Translations under genes and position numbers: made by a program
Shown: positions 1-10,618 of the stretch, one piece after another
How positions within the stretch are numbered: position 1 is the first letter of the stretch
How the letters are laid out: each line of letters opens with the position of its first letter
The notes under the pieces: model-generated
What the model was told of the DNA's origin: nothing
Seen by the model: only the letters and a program-made list of their open reading frames with translations
Database searches by the model: none
NCBI GenBank assembly: GCA_003254905.1
Contig: QANU01111459.1
Location: 799,709 to 863,708, forward strand
Length of the DNA: 64,000 nucleotides
Direction: 5' to 3'
DNA from: Nissolia schottii
Lineage: Eukaryota; Streptophyta; Magnoliopsida; Fabales; Fabaceae

Positions 1-330
1 TCAATCAGATATCATATTCTACAATATTACTGTACTATACATTAAGTAATATGCATATATGTAAAGTTTATGCATTAGAATGTATAAAAATATGATTAAA
101 AGCTTTTGAATTAAATTCGTGATGTTAATTGTTCATTGCTGTAGAAATGGCTCCTCCACGATCACTCAAAGGGACATCTGTTGCTAAGGACGCCTACAAC
201 AATGCTTCACACAATCCAGCACAGGTGCAAAGCTTGTGCACACTGTCATATAAAGTTTGTGTATTTGTGTCTATAATGTTTGTGCACTTAAATTTTATGT
301 TGTAATGTATGTCACTAACACACTTTCTTG
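1..330. repeat. AT-rich dispersed repeat, ttgtgcac family, copy 1
   Basis: The first 33 bases resemble 5280-5312, and 34-90 closely resemble 5073-5127 (shared text includes gcatatatgtaaagttta and cattagaatgtataaaa). The words tttgtgcac and gtcatataaagtttgtg recur here and at 4905-5300. This looks like the end of a dispersed element cut by the window edge. The class is unknown; subterminal repeats of this kind occur in MULE and CACTA elements. Confidence 0.45.
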
Positions 331-445
331 CCTAAACAAGGTCCTATACTTCCACAAGGACAAGTTTGGCCTGTTCGACCTACTCAATGATATTATCGAG
401 GGAAAAGTGATTCAGCTGAGAATGAAAAAGGTCGAAGAGAACTAG
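147..445 (+). CDS. Possible small two-exon hypothetical gene or gene fragment
   Basis: I do not recognise this protein. An ATG at 147 follows an acceptor-like gctgtag. An open stretch of 26 codons ends at 224 in cacag followed by gtgc, a plausible donor. After an intron of about 116 bp ending in aacaag, the frame resumes at 341 in the same phase and runs 34 codons to a TAG at 443-445. The join would give about 60 residues with a charged, Lys-rich second half. The flanks are repeat-like, so this may be an exon pair inside a transposable element. Further open but interrupted frames continue to about 850. No domain is visible. Confidence 0.2.
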
Positions 446-1120
446 GGTGAAGAGACGCGCCCACCTAATGAAATTATGGAAGAAGCACATGCTGAAGTTA
501 ATGTAACCTGATATAATGCTGAGATGGATCTCATGGAATAAAAAGAAAGATTCATCTGAATCTACCTTCTGACTTAGTTTCTCCTGCTCAATTAACATCA
601 CAGTTCTGAAATATGTGCAAAGATATGTTGCTGACATCAATGCTGTCAACACATAATTGTTTGCGGGAAAAACTTGTTCGGATGCCAAATGAGCCTGCAA
701 GGGTAGTCCCAGCTGAGGAGTCATCCGGCTCAGATGTCAAAGAGGTGTCGAGGCCAGGCGAAGCTGCCTCCCTGGCAGTGACGAAGGGGAAGTCTCCAAT
801 TAAGTCTGTACACGGACGTCAACATGTTGAAAGCTTTTCTATTTCTTTTTGTTTTTCCTATCTACCGTTTCACTTTCAAATCCCAGCAATGATTCAATTG
901 CAGTATAGTGGAAGGGTTGTCATCCTCAGGAAATTGGTAATACACAGTCGTTCTTTAAATATTGTTACATAAGAAATATAGAGGTGAGTTCATCGTTTGT
1001 GATAACAAATTTATAAAAATGGGAAATTATAAAATAAGCAATAAATTGAACAAAGTTGTAAACAATAAAGAAATCTATTGGGATTTGATTCATAATACAC
1101 TTTTACATATCCAATAATTC
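446..1120. other. No clear gene; broken open frames
   Basis: This stretch has higher GC than its surroundings at 600-800 and an open frame of about 119 codons from 613. The protein shows no family I recognise and its end runs into AT-rich DNA. It may be continued decay of the element on its left. Confidence 0.3.
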
Positions 1121-1129
1121 CATGCATAT

Positions 1130-2127
1130 GATCTATCAAATTCTTGATTCCCTCGCACCAGTTCTTATCTTAAATCACCTATGTCTAGCGTGATAAGATC
1201 ATTCAGTTCTCGTTGTTATTTGTTGATGTCTCGCACAATTAACAAAGCAAACCTATATAGCTACGGGTGTTAAAACGACTAATAAACCTAACTCTATGTC
1301 TAACAATCAGGAATATTAGATGATTTGATCTAGATCTAACTCAATGATGTAGTTTTCAATCACAAAATCAAGTTTCAAATCAAGCTTTAGGTAGCTAACC
1401 TAAAACAAGCATTAAGTTCAAGATCAATTCATTGCAATCATTGAATAACATAGATTCATATACAAGAAATTAAGATGGATACATTCAAGCAATAAAACTT
1501 ATCAAATCCCAATAATAGGAAGGTTAGCTATCCATAGACATGGACACTTTCCAGCTTACAAGGAGAGATCAAAGAAAACAAAACGATCGGCGGGCGACAG
1601 TGGTGCGTTTCCATGCCACGGTGAGCAATGATCCTCAGAATCTCTTCCCTTTGCTCCTTGGACGAGTCCTCTTTCTCCTTGGCTCTCCTTTTCTGTTTCA
1701 AAATCGGGATCCCCCCTGATCTGAATGAGTTCATGTCCTTTTATAGAAAAACTCACGCACAGGGCATTGAGTAGACTGCAGAGGTCGCTAAGTGAGCTAG
1801 GCGGTTTAGGTTTCTTCACCTTGAAGTTACTTCATCCTTAAGTAACTCACTCAGAACAGAGGTCGCTCAATGACCCTGAGGAGGCGCTGAGCGACCAAAA
1901 ACCTATTTCTTTCTTCTATTCTTCTCTCCTTGTGTCATTTTCCTCCGAACTTCATTCCTATCATCAAGATATGACATAAAACTCATAATTTAACACATAT
2001 AGTATCCATTCTAAACATTTTAACAATAAGAAACCAAAATGAGCGAGTTTAGCTAAGAATTTCTCATTGATTACTCGATATAAGTGTCTATTTAGCTTCT
2101 AAAACAACCAAAATATGACACTTATCA
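1130..2127 (-). repeat. LTR of a degenerate Ty3/gypsy-type retrotransposon (inner boundary clear, outer boundary approximate)
   Basis: Read on the minus strand, a purine-rich tract (AAGTTAGGGAGAGT) is followed at once by TGATAAGTGTCATATTTTGG. This is the layout of a polypurine tract abutting the TG start of a 3' LTR, with the junction at 2127/2128. The sequence below it has the texture of plant gypsy LTRs. No matching TG/CA outer end or target duplication could be fixed, so the left limit near 1130 is a guess. Confidence 0.5.
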
Positions 2128-4030
2128 ACTCTCCCTAACTTAAGACCTTGTTTGCCCTCAAACAAAAGGTACTAGTTACCAAAAATCATATGTACAAACT
2201 TTTCCAACAGGTAGGATGTTTATGAACAATCAATTTCACATTTCATTTGCATGGGTTCATAATTTCAAATGGCACTATCATTCAAGACACGTGATGCCCA
2301 CAAAAGGATAGCCATAACAGAGATAAAATGCAACATTACTATGAATGCAATAGGCAAATCATGCAATCCAATGCTTTTCAATCAAGGAAATTCTCAATCA
2401 GTCACTCAATCTGCATTGCAACCAGTTTAAGGTAAATGTTTCACTCAATATCAACCATTGAATCACAAAAAAGTCAAATTTGTTACCTGGTTCAACAATT
2501 ATAACAATTGCATGGTCAATCAAGGATTACTTAAGGACTTTTTAGGGTTGTAACATGGCTGGGGTTTTAAAGAAACTTGGTTTTTCTGGATAATCAAACA
2601 CTTCCTATTCAAGAGAGCAGTTATAATGAAATCCAACAATAAAGCATGTACTCTCACTTATCCTTATTACCAAATTACTCTGTAACCCTTTCTTACAGTG
2701 CAAACTCATCATTTAACCCTTTCATTTCTTGTTTCACCTCATTTTCTCAATCTTTTCTTCTTCTCCTTTCTTCTCTTTTTTTTTTCTTTTTCAGTTTATC
2801 AAGATTGAGAAAATGGTTTCAATTTCCAACATATGAATGCCAATAGCTTCCACTCCCCCCAACTTACTTTTCTGCATACAATCCAATAATGAATGCTCTC
2901 TTAACTTAGAAAGTAAGGGAAAATATTGTTTTTCTTTTCAGGTTTAGCGATTTTACACAAGAATAAATGAATTTATCATTTAAGGGTCAATTGGGGGTAA
3001 ACAAAGGGATATTCCTAACAAAAGGTAGGCTATATGGCCAAGTAGTTATCAGTGCTAATGAATAAAGTGCCTTGATCCTTTCCTCTCAATTCCATGAATT
3101 ATTAAAATCAGAGACTCAAACAAATCCAACTGTGTAACCGATGGTGATTCTCTTTATCTTTCAAGTGTTTAGGTCACACTCTCTCACCCGGTTCAGGTCT
3201 ATTTCATTGATATCAAACATTTTCAAAGTTTTGCCAATGCTATCAAAGAGAAAATGCATTTTACAAGTTATAATACTTATAAGGGCACCCACAATCAATC
3301 TATCCTGGATTCATGTCTTTTTCCACTATGTCCCACTTAATTTATGCAAATTCTTGATTGTTCATCTCTCTTACTTGTACAAAAGTTAAACCCGTACCTT
3401 GCAATTAAATTTAGGAAAAAATTGACAAACAAAACATACTTAACTATTATATTTGCAACGAAAGTAAATAAAGTAATGAAACATTAAAATACTGAAATAT
3501 TAAAACTGTACGTAAAATAACGAAATTGAAATACCAATTAAAATTCAAAAACTATAAATGGTTCACTATTATTTTTGTGTGATGATTTGTGTCCTTTATC
3601 TTCAATCTTCATCATCCTCCATGTAGTCATCCTCCTCGTCGGACTCCTCTTCTTCTTCCTCTACATCATCTTCGGCTTCTATTGTGGCTGCTCCTTGTCT
3701 GCTAGACAAGGGATGCCCATCTCCTCGCCTGCTGGAGGGTGGCCTCTCCCGCACGCCTGGAATTGGTCTGTCCTCTAGCCAAGCGTTTCTCCTCATATAT
3801 CTGTCTGGGGGAAGTCCCACAAATCCGGTTGTGACCTAAAGATGCTATAAAAGTTGTTGTAGAAGCCAGTAATTGCTGAGTAGCAAGCAATCTGATGCTG
3901 GTGTTGGTAGCCCAATTCTCTTTCAATTTGCTGCTGACGTGGCTACCAGTGTAAGGACAACCACGTCAACTATGTCCCGCTGAAGGATAGACCACAGGAG
4001 TCTGCACTTGTACATTGGTAGATCGGAGAC
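2128..4030 (-). mobile_element. Internal region of the degenerate gypsy-type element
   Basis: This begins at the polypurine tract at 2128-2145 and runs leftward on the minus strand. The first 1.4 kb is non-coding, T-rich on the plus strand, and resembles the long untranslated part seen before the 3' LTR of Athila-like and LARD-type plant elements. A coding remnant follows at 3602-3926. No protease, reverse transcriptase or integrase motif is visible, so the copy is non-autonomous or decayed. Confidence 0.45.
3602..3926 (-). pseudogene. C-terminal fragment of a retroelement ORF (plant transposon protein type)
   Basis: Two overlapping minus-strand frames read as one broken protein. The upstream frame contains ATNTSIRLLATQQLLAS, the amphipathic stretch typical near the end of plant transposon ORF1-type proteins. 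The downstream frame has Arg/Pro-rich sequence and then a strongly acidic tail (EEEEEESDEEDDYMEDDED). A frameshift near 3700-3820 joins them. Its position just inside the non-coding part of a gypsy element fits. The family call is from composition and context, not a detected catalytic motif. Confidence 0.4.
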
Positions 4031-4600
4031 GTGTGGATATAACAACATGAAAACCATTAGAGAGATCAAGATATGATAATATTGCACAATATCCAGTGAA
4101 CATGAGAATTGAACATATTACATCCAAGATCACGATTGCAATTTGAAACCATTAGATTGCATTGGCAGCAAAAGTAACATTTGAAATAACAACATTGCCT
4201 ATTCAAACGAACTTGCAATAATTCCAATGCAACATAATCATGACCTATTACTCATTGTCATTACACATTCAAGAATTTCCAATAAATCTCTAAAAGTGCA
4301 AACCTAATGGCATATTGAGCAATTGTCCATTTCTTGAATTCAAGCATTCATCCATTACCAATCTTCAATCATCAATCATCAAGTAAAATGAATATGCACG
4401 GCAAATTCAAGCAATGTCAATTCAATAGCAATGTTAAACAAACCATAGCAATGTCAAATACATAACATTAGCATGTTCAATTCAAATTCATATGCAATTA
4501 AGTCACATAGTCCAATCGAATCACATAATCTCATCACATCATCATAATATAGTCAATTGTCATCACATATCAAAATGTGACACTTATATCAGCACAACAG
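4031..4600. other. Low-complexity CAAT-rich spacer, no gene
   Basis: Irregular repetition of caattc, caatgc and aacatt words. No open frame above background. Around 4565-4592 the minus strand shows TGATATAAGTGTCACATTTTG, which resembles the LTR start at 2127 and might mark the other LTR, but the homology does not extend. Confidence 0.4.
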
Positions 4601-4859
4601 AGCTCCTTGGGGAAAGGGGATAAAAGATTCGGAAGCATTAGGGGGGTAGGGGTGACATGTAATAATTTTGTCCCTAATTATTTTTCAAAGAATGTTGTTG
4701 TGTATATATTCTGTACATAAATACTAATCAACCCAATTGATTTTAAATGTTCTAAAAGTTATAGCTTCTGTTACATCAATCATGTGTTCATTTCATTAAA
4801 CGATCTAAGATCTAATATGTAAGTTCATTTCAATAAAGGTTTAAAGGTTTATAGGTTTA

Positions 4860-5340
4860 ATTATTCACAAATATACCTCTAGGTGTTGAGATTGTGAATA
4901 AAGTTTGTGCATAATGTCCTATAAAGATTGTGAACTTAATCATGTTAAGTAAAATCACAGTGTTGTACACAAGAACATAATGTTTGTGCACATTGTCATA
5001 TAAAGTTACTGCACGATGTCATATAATATTTGTGTACTCCAATTAGATATTGCATTATGCAAAAATACTTAACTATACATTAGGTAATATGCATATATGT
5101 AAAGTTTATACATTAGAATGTATAAAAGTGTGTGTATACATGTATGTGAACCAATTGTTATAAAGTTTGTCCATTAAAAATGTATAAATATTGTGAACTT
5201 ATTTATGTTTGAGTAAAATCACAGTCTTGTACACAAGTACGTAATGTTTGTGCAATAAGTCATATAAAGTTTGTGCACTCCAATCAAATATCATATTCTG
5301 CAATATTACTTTACACTCCATAATAACTTACTTCGTAAAC
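4860..5340. repeat. Dispersed repeat, ttgtgcac family, copy 2
   Basis: Shares long words with the window start: gcatatatgtaaagttta followed by cattagaatgtataaaa, and repeated aatgtttgtgca and gtcatataaag units. The internal repetition (at least four tttgtg-containing units) looks like subterminal repeats of a DNA transposon. Confidence 0.5.
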
Positions 5341-5766
5341 ACAAAATGAAAATGATTCATTTCAAAAATGCTTCTGCTTCTGTATGCGGATTCTACAATT
5401 CAGAATAAATTGTTTGAAAGATTCGTGTGTGATCTCGTTGAGAAAATCACGACGGAGTGCGTTTTGGTTTGTGATATGGTTGAGAAAATCGCGTCTGGAG
5501 TCGAGTGGTATTGTAAATGAGGAAGGTCTACCGTAGCCCGTATAACTGTCATTAATTATGTATAATTTGGTGGTGTATGTATGTGTGTATGGGTTTAGGG
5601 TGTACACAAAGCATTTTCAAATGAATTAAGCGAGAAATAAGTAATAGATTGATATTACATCGTAACAAAAAATTTATAATACGTTTGAGTTTTCTTAAAT
5701 ATATACTTTTGACTTAATAAACACGTTCAAAGGGTTGTGTCAGCAAACACGCGCCAACAACTTGTT

Positions 5767-5787
5767 GGGTAGGGTTTAGGGTTTAGG
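5767..5787 (+). repeat. Short telomere-like motif (TTTAGGG, two units)
   Basis: The text agggtttagggtttagg contains two plant telomere units. A single unit occurs at 5591-5600 and another near 7283. Such telo-boxes occur in promoters or as short interstitial telomere repeats. No gene start is visible nearby. Confidence 0.5.
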
Positions 5788-5877
5788 AAAACCTAACATT
5801 GAAAAAGATCTAAATTAATAGGTTAAGTAAGACACAAAACTTTCGTAAACATATACTATTCACTTCATATAAACTTT

Positions 5878-6179
5878 ATTAATATATAGACAATTTTCCT
5901 CTTTTGCCCTTATCATACAAACTATTTACGAAAGTACCCCTGTTTTGAAATATATTACGGGAGTACCACTGTTTTGAAAACATATTACAGGAGTACCACT
6001 GTTTTGAAAAAGTTTTTATACTTTTGCATTGTGCAAAGCATGGTATGTTTCAAAACAGTGGTACTTAAGTAAATAGTTTAGCCAAAACTGTGGTACTCCT
6101 GTAATATGTTTCAAAACAGGGGTATTTTCGTAAATAGTTTGTATGGCAGGGGCAAAAGAGTAAAATTGTCATTAATATA
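5878..6179. mobile_element. Foldback (long inverted repeat) MITE-like element, about 282 bp
   Basis: The left arm starts gacaattttcctcttttgcc at 5889 and the right arm ends ggggcaaaagagtaaaattgtc at 6170. The two arms are inverted copies over roughly 100 bp each, including acaaactatttacgaaa and the internally repeated gagtaccactgttttga. Flanks contain attaatata at 5878-5886 and 6171-6179, a possible 9-bp target duplication of MULE type, although two extra bases (ta) separate it from the left arm. There is no coding capacity. The stem would fold into a long hairpin. Confidence 0.7.
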
Positions 6180-7695
6180 AGATAGAACTATTGTATTCAC
6201 ACTTGAAACACAACATAGATTAAATGTGTTTCATGAGCAATTTTGTCATGCTTGTGTGACTGCAATGGTTGAGCACTAGCTACAGTCTCTCCCCAACCCA
6301 AAAGACGGTGCTTTCCCATCACATTACTGCGCCAAGGGTTCCCATCATTCTCAAATTACTCATATTTTAGTCACAAGTAGTTAGAGAAAATTATTATGTA
6401 CTATTTCGTTATTTAAAGTTTAAACATGTGTTGCTGTTGAAGCTTACAGCTCCAGTAAGCTTTGTTTAGATAAGATCGACATAATTAGCAGTGTTATTGA
6501 TGTCACAGTCTATCAATTTATAATAACTCCAGTTTCAAACTAGTACTCTGACTAAACGGATAACGTGATGTATCTTTTCATTTTAGATACTTGTTGTGAG
6601 AGAGTAAACTGACTTGAATTTTATCTTATGATTATTATTGCTATATGCATTTGCTTGAGTAAGTCTGAAGAGATAAGATAACTGACAAACACCAAAACAC
6701 ACTATAGATACAGAACAAACCAGGCTATTCTTGAATCTGATGAAATTCATGTTTCTTAATTCTTTAAACCTACATATTTTTGCAGAATCTGGAATACTTT
6801 GCATTTTCAATTTTCAAATTCTGAAATTACTGATACATAGCCAATACCAATAGTAAGTGGAATGAAAGAAAAACTGCTTCTCATGGAGAAACAAAGGTTA
6901 TGCAATTGAAGCAGTTATAACTGTCCATTGCTCCGTTGATGGGGCTAATTAACTGTCAGTCACATCCTGCCTTAACTTTTTGCTGGTCAGACCTTATCTA
7001 AACCAGGACTAAAAAACTGTTAACATATAGCACTTGAAGTTTGCTGCATCAAACACTTTTTTTTAAAGGAAAAAAAAAATCAAATTGTACAAGAGTAAGA
7101 GGATTTGATTCACAGTTTAATACAAGCAATAGCAGACCACCTGAACATACATGTGGTGATCACAGACTCACAGGTAAAAAAAGGATGGGCCTTGGTCTCA
7201 CCATTTATTCTGCTAACCACCCTCCTAACGAATCAAAGGCCCTTTCCAAGGCCCAATTCATATAAGTATATTTTGGGCATAAGGTTTAGGGTTTTGTAAA
7301 AAGAAAATAATAGTATAGGCAGTTACATGTTTTGGGCATATATGCCCAGTTCCTATAGCTCTATGGGTAGGTTTTAATTATGAGCTAGATTCTCAGAGAA
7401 TGTCATTTTTTTCTTTTTGGTCTGAACAGAATGTCATCTTAGTTATTCAGATATGAAAGTACTAAACAAAAATTAAAAAACTTCTATTATCTTAACTAGC
7501 TAGCAAGGGGTTGCATGCACTAAGTGCATGCCAAATAAAAATTGGAAATTGATATAAAAAATTGTCTAAATTGTAGATTACGTAAGAATAAAAGAGAAAC
7601 AAAAAGGATGCTAAAACAACAGTTATGCTTGAATATCCTATTTATTATATTAAAGAGAAAAAATGAAAGTTGGCGATGTGTAGCATAGGCAAAGG
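6180..7695. other. Intergenic, nothing supported
   Basis: AT-rich sequence with short frames only. No recognisable gene, RNA or transposon ends were seen. Confidence 0.4.
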
Positions 7696-7827
7696 AAAGC
7701 GTAGTGTTGAACGCAGTTATCCCTGCTGGGAGACTCACCCGCCATAGCCAGGTACGCGACCCGGGTCGGCCCGGATTAGTCAAGATTAAGTTTTGGATAC
7801 CGGGTAGGCAACCTAAAAAAAAAAAGG
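7696..7827 (+). mobile_element. tRNA-derived SINE, 3' part
   Basis: A GC-rich block with gacccgggtcggcc and tagtcaagattaag ends in ggtaggcaacct plus an A run of 11. The same 3' module (tagtcaag, ttggata, aggcaacct, A run) occurs inverted at 42611-42705, so this is a shared SINE family. The 5' A box is not clear in this copy. Confidence 0.55.
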
Positions 7828-8279
7828 AAAGCGTAGTGATGAGTAGCAGTTAGAGTAGTGGTGGGTAGTTAGCAATATAAATTTACGTGTTAAACTAAGT
7901 AATAGATAATGTAAAATTAATTCTTGTTAAAGGCAAAAATAGGATGTTAATTTGGATGGACACCAAATTGTAGTTATTTTGGTGAATCCATTTGATAATA
8001 TGCGTAGATAACTCACATTGTTTAGTACGATGTTCTTTTAAGTATGGACGATAATATAAAATTATTCTAAACTAATAGTACATTCTCATCTTAACTCTAT
8101 TTACTGGAACTAGAATTAAATGCATCTAGTGTATCCTCTGTATTTAGAGTAAGCTTCAATTGCCATTATACAATAGCTGAAGTGAGGAAAAAAGGGCTCT
8201 ACTTTTCGGGACACAAAAGCATCCTCAAGACTTCTAAATTTCCAATTACATCTACATCATCTTCTGTAGCACAAAATGG

Positions 8280-8628
8280 GAGTGCAGTATGGCTGTCAAA
8301 TGGGCTGGCCCGGCCCATTTATGGCCCGCAGACCTAAACGAGCCGGGCTAAAAATATGTCTATTTTTAGGGTTCGACTTGTTTATGGTCGGGCAGCGGGC
8401 CTAAACGGGGTCGGCCTACCAGCCCATTTATTTTTAAAAAAAATTAAAAATTTAAAAAAAAATTTTAAAAAATTTTTAAAAAAATTCACGGGCTCACGAG
8501 TCGGTCCGTGGGTCTAACGGGCCGGACTAATTTTTTTCAAATTTTTGCGAGACTATTTTTTGCATGTAAAGTCCGTCCATTTAACCGGGTAAACGGGTCG
8601 GACTCATTTTGACAGCCCTAGAGTGCAG
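8280..8628. mobile_element. hAT-type MITE, 333 bp, with perfect 8-bp target duplication
   Basis: The element spans 8288-8620. It begins TATGGCTGTCAAA and ends in the inverted form of TAGGGCTGTCAAA. The direct repeat GAGTGCAG flanks it at 8280-8287 and 8621-8628, the 8-bp duplication expected for hAT elements. The interior is rich in gggcc, cccg and A/T runs and has no transposase. Elements at 38535-39022 and 39740-40626 share the TAGGG start and similar internal text (gcccgtga, cgggtc, A/T runs). Confidence 0.85.
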
Positions 8629-8759
8629 TAAGACTGTCAAGTTTTTGTGTAGTGAGTGAAAGCCTAAAACTAAAACGCTTAGATTTGCTTTCCTATGCGG
8701 TTTTTTTACTTTTATATTGGTTTTCAAATGTTAATTTTTCATAATATGAGCAGTGTAAT

Positions 8760-9041
8760 AAAATTACGGACGTATGATTTTTGGGGCTGAAATCACCACT
8801 ATTTTTGGGACTGAAATCGCTATAGGGAGTGGCAATTTCAGCCCCTTGAATTTTTTTTAAAAGAAAGGGGCTGAAATCGCCACTTCCTATGGCGATTTCA
8901 TACTTCAATTTTTTTTAAAAGGGCTGAAATCGCCACCCCTTATGACGATTTTAAATCCCAAATTTTTTTTTCTTTTTAAAAACCTAAAATCGTCACATGT
9001 AATGACGATTTCAGTCGTCTTCTCCATACATTTGTAATTTT
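8760..9041. repeat. Palindrome-array element, locus A
   Basis: At least four tandem units are made of TGAAATCGCCA, a loop of about 7, and TGGCGATTTCA, separated by T-rich and A-rich spacers (for example ggggctgaaatcgccact paired with tatggcgatttcat). The array is bounded by inverted AAAATTAC-type ends: attacggacgtatg at 8763 and ccatacatttgtaa at 9024-9037. It has the same architecture as 29497-29948 and 31681-31914. No protein is encoded. Confidence 0.7.
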
Positions 9042-10581
9042 TTATCTTCAATCATATTTTCTGATTCTACATATATCAAAATCATGAATATGTTAATACC
9101 GCTTCCTCTGCCGTTGCAAGCAGAGTAATCATTTTATTCCTAATGATGCTGGCCTTATATTTAAGTTTTGAATGGAAGACAAAGTTTTATTAAGTGCACT
9201 TGAGTTATTAAGATTAAAATAATGAGAAACTTTTGGCAAAAGGAGTGACTGTGTATGGTACGTAATTCCCATCACCTTTACATAAACAAGGCTGTCGTGT
9301 CAAAATTAGAGCAACTTTTTCCCCTCCCATTCTTAGCCTTTAAAATGTAAAAGTTGTCCTCCCTTCCCAATACCAGTAACTAAGATAAATTATTGGACCA
9401 ATTATAGAGAATCGTGTTAGATATATTTTATACTCAATAAAAAATAATATTTTAACCACTTACTTATAATTGAAATGTTATTCAGTGTAAGATATATCTG
9501 ACACCATACTTGAGGATTGCATAATAATGTTCAGTGAGATATATCTTGAGTTTGGTTTTCCCTCTTCTGCATATTGCTTTCAGCCACATGGCCACGTAGA
9601 GGCCAAAGATGCTCATTTTGAAGGCTCAAAAGCATAAAATGAGCGTCCCTTTTGAGTAGATAATGCCATATTTTGCTTTTAATATTGCTTTATGATATGG
9701 CACTTTACTTTAGGCAAAAGCTGAGAGGATATACATATACATATACATATACATATATTAATTAATGTTGGAGCTCTAATGAAATTAATGTGTTATGCAG
9801 GGAATTAAAATCAATCAAAGATGGGGCTTGAGCTAGTCGTCCTAGTAGCTTTCACTTTGGCCACAAATCTCATGTTGTTAAGCTAATAAAGGTTTGGCGA
9901 TCAACAATTGGGATGACTTTTCGTGAACAGATATATATCTTTTATATATTATTTTTATTAAAAAAAACAAAAAAAGTTAACCGTTATTGGTGGGGGAGAG
10001 AGAAGTTGATGGGTTAGGACTTAGGAGGACATAGGAGTGTGGTTTAAGTAAGTCTATATATTCCACTTTCTAGTTTCAAACACTCCTTTTCTAGCTAGCA
10101 TAGCAGAGTGCTTTGTGTTCAAAACAATTTGATGCTCTTTGTTAAGTCTTTTTATGCTAACAAAAGATACAAGAGACTTTTTGACTGGATGCCCAGCAGG
10201 GGTACCTAGCTAGCTATTTATGGTTAGTGCTCACTGCTCATCACTCACCCTCACCCACAAGCCAGAATCCTCAAGGGTACTATAGACAATTGCTAGATTT
10301 GGATTGCTTATTGGTTGTTAAGTGTTGACGGATTAATTAATTTTGGATCCTAATTATAATATAAAGCAAACACACAAATTAAAAACAAATGCTTTATTGA
10401 AGAGATGCAACTCTTTAAAGAGTTTTCATGAAGAGATACAACTCTTTACACACATGACTTCTCATAAAATTTGAAAATCTATTTCAGACTAATTACTCGT
10501 AATGCAAATATTGATGAGGCATAGAAGCATGGAACAAATTAAATACCAAAAAGATAACAAGGCTAGTTAAAAAAAAGGCCA

Positions 10582-10618
<37 letters not shown>

